Source: Microterricola viridarii
Lineage (GTDB): Bacteria > Actinomycetota > Actinomycetes > Actinomycetales > Microbacteriaceae
DNA: 64,000 bases
Direction: 5' to 3'
NCBI RefSeq assembly: GCF_900104895.1
Contig: NZ_LT629742.1
Location: 124,001-188,000 of the forward strand
The position numbers were made by a program, and so were the translations under genes. Positions 61,745-64,000 of this stretch are shown here, in pieces. Positions within the stretch are counted from its first letter, which is position 1; each line of letters opens with the position of its first letter. The notes under the pieces were generated by a model. The model searched no databases. It was given only the letters and a program-made list of their open reading frames with translations, and was not told where the DNA came from.

Positions 61745-62730
61745 GCGAAGTCTCCATTGTTCAGCCAGCCGGCGAGTTCGGTGGCCCAGTACGTGAGCAC
61801 GACGTCGGCGCCGGCCCGGTGAATGCCGAGCACCGATTCGTGCACGGCGCGCTTGCGGTCGATCCAGCCCTGCATGGCGGCGGCCTCAATCATCGAGTAC
61901 TCGCCGGACACCTGATATGCCCAAACTGGAATATCACTGGCGGCTGCGACGTCGGCGAGCACGTCGAGGTAGCTGCCTGCCGGCTTCACCATGACGACGT
62001 CGGCACCCTCCTCGATATCGAGCATGGCCTCGCGCAGACCCTCCCGACGGTTGCCGGGGTCGAGCTGGTAGCTGCGGCGGTCGCCGTCCAGCGTCGACTC
62101 GACGGCATCGCGGAACGGACCGTAGAACGCCGAGGCGTACTTGGCCGAGTAGGCGAGGATGGCGGTGTCGACGAACCCGGCTCCGTCGAGCGTCTCGCGC
62201 ACGGCGGCCACCTGGCCGTCCATCATGCCGGAGAGGCCGAGCAGCGCCGAGCCGGATGCCGCCTGCACCAGCGCCATCTCGCGGTAGCGCTCGAGCGTCG
62301 CGTCGTTGTCGACCCGGCCGAGGGCGTCCAGCACCCCGCAGTGGCCGTGGTCGGTGAACTCGTCCAGGCAGAGGTCGGTCTGCACGACGAGTGCGTCGCC
62401 GACCTCGTCTGCGACCACCCGGGTGGCGCGGTTGAGGATGCCGTCCGGGTGCGTGGCGCCGCTGCCCGTCGCATCGCGCACGCTGGGCACGCCGAAGAGC
62501 ATCACGCCGCCGATTCCGGCGGCCGCGGCGTCCTGAACCGCCCCCCTCACGCTGTCGAGCGTGTGTTGCACGACGCCCGGCATCGAGGCGATCGGCATCG
62601 GGCCACCCTCCTCACGAACGAAGAGCGGGAGCACCAGCTGGGCCGGGTGGAGGCGCGTCTCTGAGGCGAGGCGGCGGATCCCGGGATTGGCGCGCAGACG
62701 ACGGGGGCGAATACGGGGGTTTGCGGTCAC
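61741..62730 (-). CDS. hemB: Porphobilinogen synthase (delta-aminolevulinic acid dehydratase)
   Basis: A 329-residue enzyme joining two aminolevulinates. Motifs: [12 protein letters not shown] at the start, [16 protein letters not shown] metal/active-site region, [15 protein letters not shown] (Lys) and [11 protein letters not shown] (Schiff-base Lys). GTG start at 62730 overlaps the stop of the prenyltransferase gene (GTGA). Confidence 0.96.
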   Translation of the reverse strand: MTANPRIRPRRLRANPGIRRLASETRLHPAQLVLPLFVREEGGPMPIASMPGVVQHTLDSVRGAVQDAAAAGIGGVMLFGVPSVRDATGSGATHPDGILNRATRVVADEVGDALVVQTDLCLDEFTDHGHCGVLDALGRVDNDATLERYREMALVQAASGSALLGLSGMMDGQVAAVRETLDGAGFVDTAILAYSAKYASAFYGPFRDAVESTLDGDRRSYQLDPGNRREGLREAMLDIEEGADVVMVKPAGSYLDVLADVAAASDIPVWAYQVSGEYSMIEAAAMQGWIDRKRAVHESVLGIHRAGADVVLTYWATELAGWLNNGDFA

Positions 62731-63659
62731 CCGAACAGACTACGTGTATCGACTGCGCTGAAGATGAGAAGGAGCGTCGCGAGGAACCCGACCGCGTAGT
62801 TGACCCAGAGGAAGTGCCGCCAGCCGCCCGTGGCCGCCGCCGAGTCGGCGTCGCTCACCGAGCGGTACGGCCAGGCCAGCACCAGGTAGGGCACGACGAG
62901 CAGGGCCGCGAGGGCGCCGGGCCAGCCGTAGCCCAGCGGAATCAGCAGGAGCAGCACCACCCCCGCCACCGCCCAGCAGGCCAGCGCCACGCGCACGGTG
63001 GCCGCCGCGCCGAGCGCCGTCGCGATCGAACCGATGCCCGCCGCCCTGTCTGGCTGCACGTCCTGCACGGCGCCGAAGGCGTGGCTCGCGACGCCCCAGA
63101 GGAAGAAGGCGAGCAGAACGATGACGGCCACCGGGCCGAACGGCGCGCCGGCGAGCACGATCCCGTAGACGGCGGGCGAGACGAAGTGGGTGCTCGAGGT
63201 GAGCGAGTCCAGAACCGGGATCTCCTTGAAGCGCAGCCCGGGCACCGAATAGGCGGCCACCGCGAACAGGCTCACCGCGAGCACCAGCCAGGAGGCCGGC
63301 GAGCCGAGCAGCACCAGCGCCAGCACGAACGGGGCGCAGAGCAGCACGGCGGCCAGCAGCGTCGCCCGGTGCAGCCGAGGCGCCAGCAGTGCGCCGTGTG
63401 CGCCGCCCTTGCGTGGGTTGGCCACGTCGGAGGCGTAGTCGAACACGTCGTTCACGCCGTACATGGCCAGGTTGTACGGCACCAGGAAGAACAGCGTGCC
63501 AATGACGAGGGCCGCGTCGATCCGGCCAGTGCTCAACAGGTAGGCCGCGGCAAAAGGGAACGCCGTGTTGATCCAGCTCAGCGGCCGCGAGGCCAGCAGC
63601 AGCTGGCGGGGCAGGCTCTGGCTGGGCGGGCTCTGCCTCGTGCTGCTCTCAGCCGACAT
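62727..63659 (-). CDS. crtEb: UbiA-family prenyltransferase, C50 carotenoid lycopene elongase
   Basis: A 310-residue membrane protein with about eight or nine helices. The first Asp motif is [12 protein letters not shown], the second DVQPDRAAG; the order and short loops fit lycopene elongases that add two C5 units to lycopene. Location next to a lycopene cyclase subunit (crtYf) supports decaprenoxanthin/sarcinaxanthin-type synthesis. The start MSAESSTRQ at 63659 overlaps crtYf by 11 bp; longer in-frame starts would run deeper into crtYf. Confidence 0.87.
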   Translation of the reverse strand: MSAESSTRQSPPSQSLPRQLLLASRPLSWINTAFPFAAAYLLSTGRIDAALVIGTLFFLVPYNLAMYGVNDVFDYASDVANPRKGGAHGALLAPRLHRATLLAAVLLCAPFVLALVLLGSPASWLVLAVSLFAVAAYSVPGLRFKEIPVLDSLTSSTHFVSPAVYGIVLAGAPFGPVAVIVLLAFFLWGVASHAFGAVQDVQPDRAAGIGSIATALGAAATVRVALACWAVAGVVLLLLIPLGYGWPGALAALLVVPYLVLAWPYRSVSDADSAAATGGWRHFLWVNYAVGFLATLLLIFSAVDTRSLFG

Positions 63660-63993
63660 CCGCGCTCTCCTTGACTGTGACCGGGCGGCGCGCCGGGCCG
63701 AGCAGCGCCCAAAGCGATGGCAGCAGGATGACGGCCGCCAGCGGGTAGGCGAAGTCCTCGATCGGGGCCAGGCCGATCGACCAGCCAAGCAGGTGTTCCC
63801 CGCTGTACTCCATCAGCCCGCCGGCGATCATCAGGCTGTCGAACAGCGCCGTCAGCACGAACAGCGCCGCGGCCGTGACGCCCGCGGACGCGAGGGCCGT
63901 GCCGAGCCGGGCCGGCCGCCGCAGCAGCAGGGCGGATGCCGCGACCAGCAGCACCACGGCGAGCATCACCAGGTTCAGCACCGTGTACGTCAT
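63649..63993 (-). CDS. crtYf: C50 carotenoid cyclase subunit
   Basis: A 114-residue three-helix membrane protein of the heterodimeric lycopene cyclase family. The conserved APIEDFAYPL motif follows MEYSGEHLLGWSIGL. It needs a partner subunit (CrtYe), expected just outside the window: a TGA at 63992-63990 overlaps the ATG, fitting an ATGA junction with that gene. Confidence 0.87.
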   Translation of the reverse strand: MTYTVLNLVMLAVVLLVAASALLLRRPARLGTALASAGVTAAALFVLTALFDSLMIAGGLMEYSGEHLLGWSIGLAPIEDFAYPLAAVILLPSLWALLGPARRPVTVKESADVG

Positions 63994-64000
63994 GCCGGCC

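Noticed and set aside
1-64000. tRNA or rRNA genes
   Set aside because: No cloverleaf with CCA-end context or conserved rRNA segment was recognised by eye; a covariance scan would be decisive.

Overview
The window is high-G+C DNA, gene-dense on both strands, and looks like an actinobacterium, most likely Microbacteriaceae. The grounds are a C50-carotenoid gene pair at the right edge, a DtxR/IdeR-type iron box, an ECF42-type sigma factor with its DGPF/YCII partner, and a heavily over-represented GGATGCC/GGCATCC word typical, from memory, of that family. The lineage call is inference; no rRNA or tRNA gene was seen.

Layout. 1-6.5 kb: edge of a POT peptide transporter, a ddaH-rocD arginine/ornithine operon with a divergent Lrp regulator, oleate hydratase, and an orphan UPF0014 permease with a GntR regulator. 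6.5-16 kb: putA with a divergent LysR gene, a holin-like membrane protein, an SLC13-type anion transporter, a META lipoprotein and a FAD oxidoreductase. 16-23.3 kb: a tandem array of about 170-bp intergenic repeats, pepA, an MFS exporter, DoxX/HxlR, an SRPBCC protein, an AI-2E-type transporter and a second repeat patch. 23.3-30.1 kb: a CopB-like copper ATPase behind a CsoR-type operator, ECF42 sigma/YCII, and ArsR/SRPBCC with two well-formed operator dyads. 30.2-36 kb: an organosulfate-type cluster (ROK regulator, ABC permease, ATPase, frameshifted binding protein, sulfatase).

36-38 kb: a thioesterase, then a compositionally atypical membrane protein ending in a PcrA/UvrD-like Tudor domain. 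38-42.4 kb: the methylcitrate operon (GntR, prpD, prpB, prpC). 42.6-49.5 kb: two coupled CPBP proteases, HIBYL-CoA hydrolase, LysE-type exporter, YbhB-like protein, trhO and an LssY-C membrane pair. 49.5-53.5 kb: a siderophore ABC importer under an IdeR-like box. 53.6-64 kb: a PEP-mutase-family enzyme, panD, a lipoprotein, an ABC-2 exporter, acuI, an AlkX/AlkZ-like glycosylase, a PH-like protein, hemL-hemB, and crtEb-crtYf.

Metabolically, arginine/ornithine (ddaH, rocD) and proline (putA) converge on glutamate, while valine (HIBYL-CoA hydrolase), acrylyl-CoA (acuI) and propionyl-CoA (prpDBC) routes converge on propionate metabolism. Three families of intergenic palindromes or repeats punctuate the window. 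The features most worth following up are the Tudor-tailed membrane protein, the one-base frameshift in the sulfatase-linked binding protein, and the repeat families.
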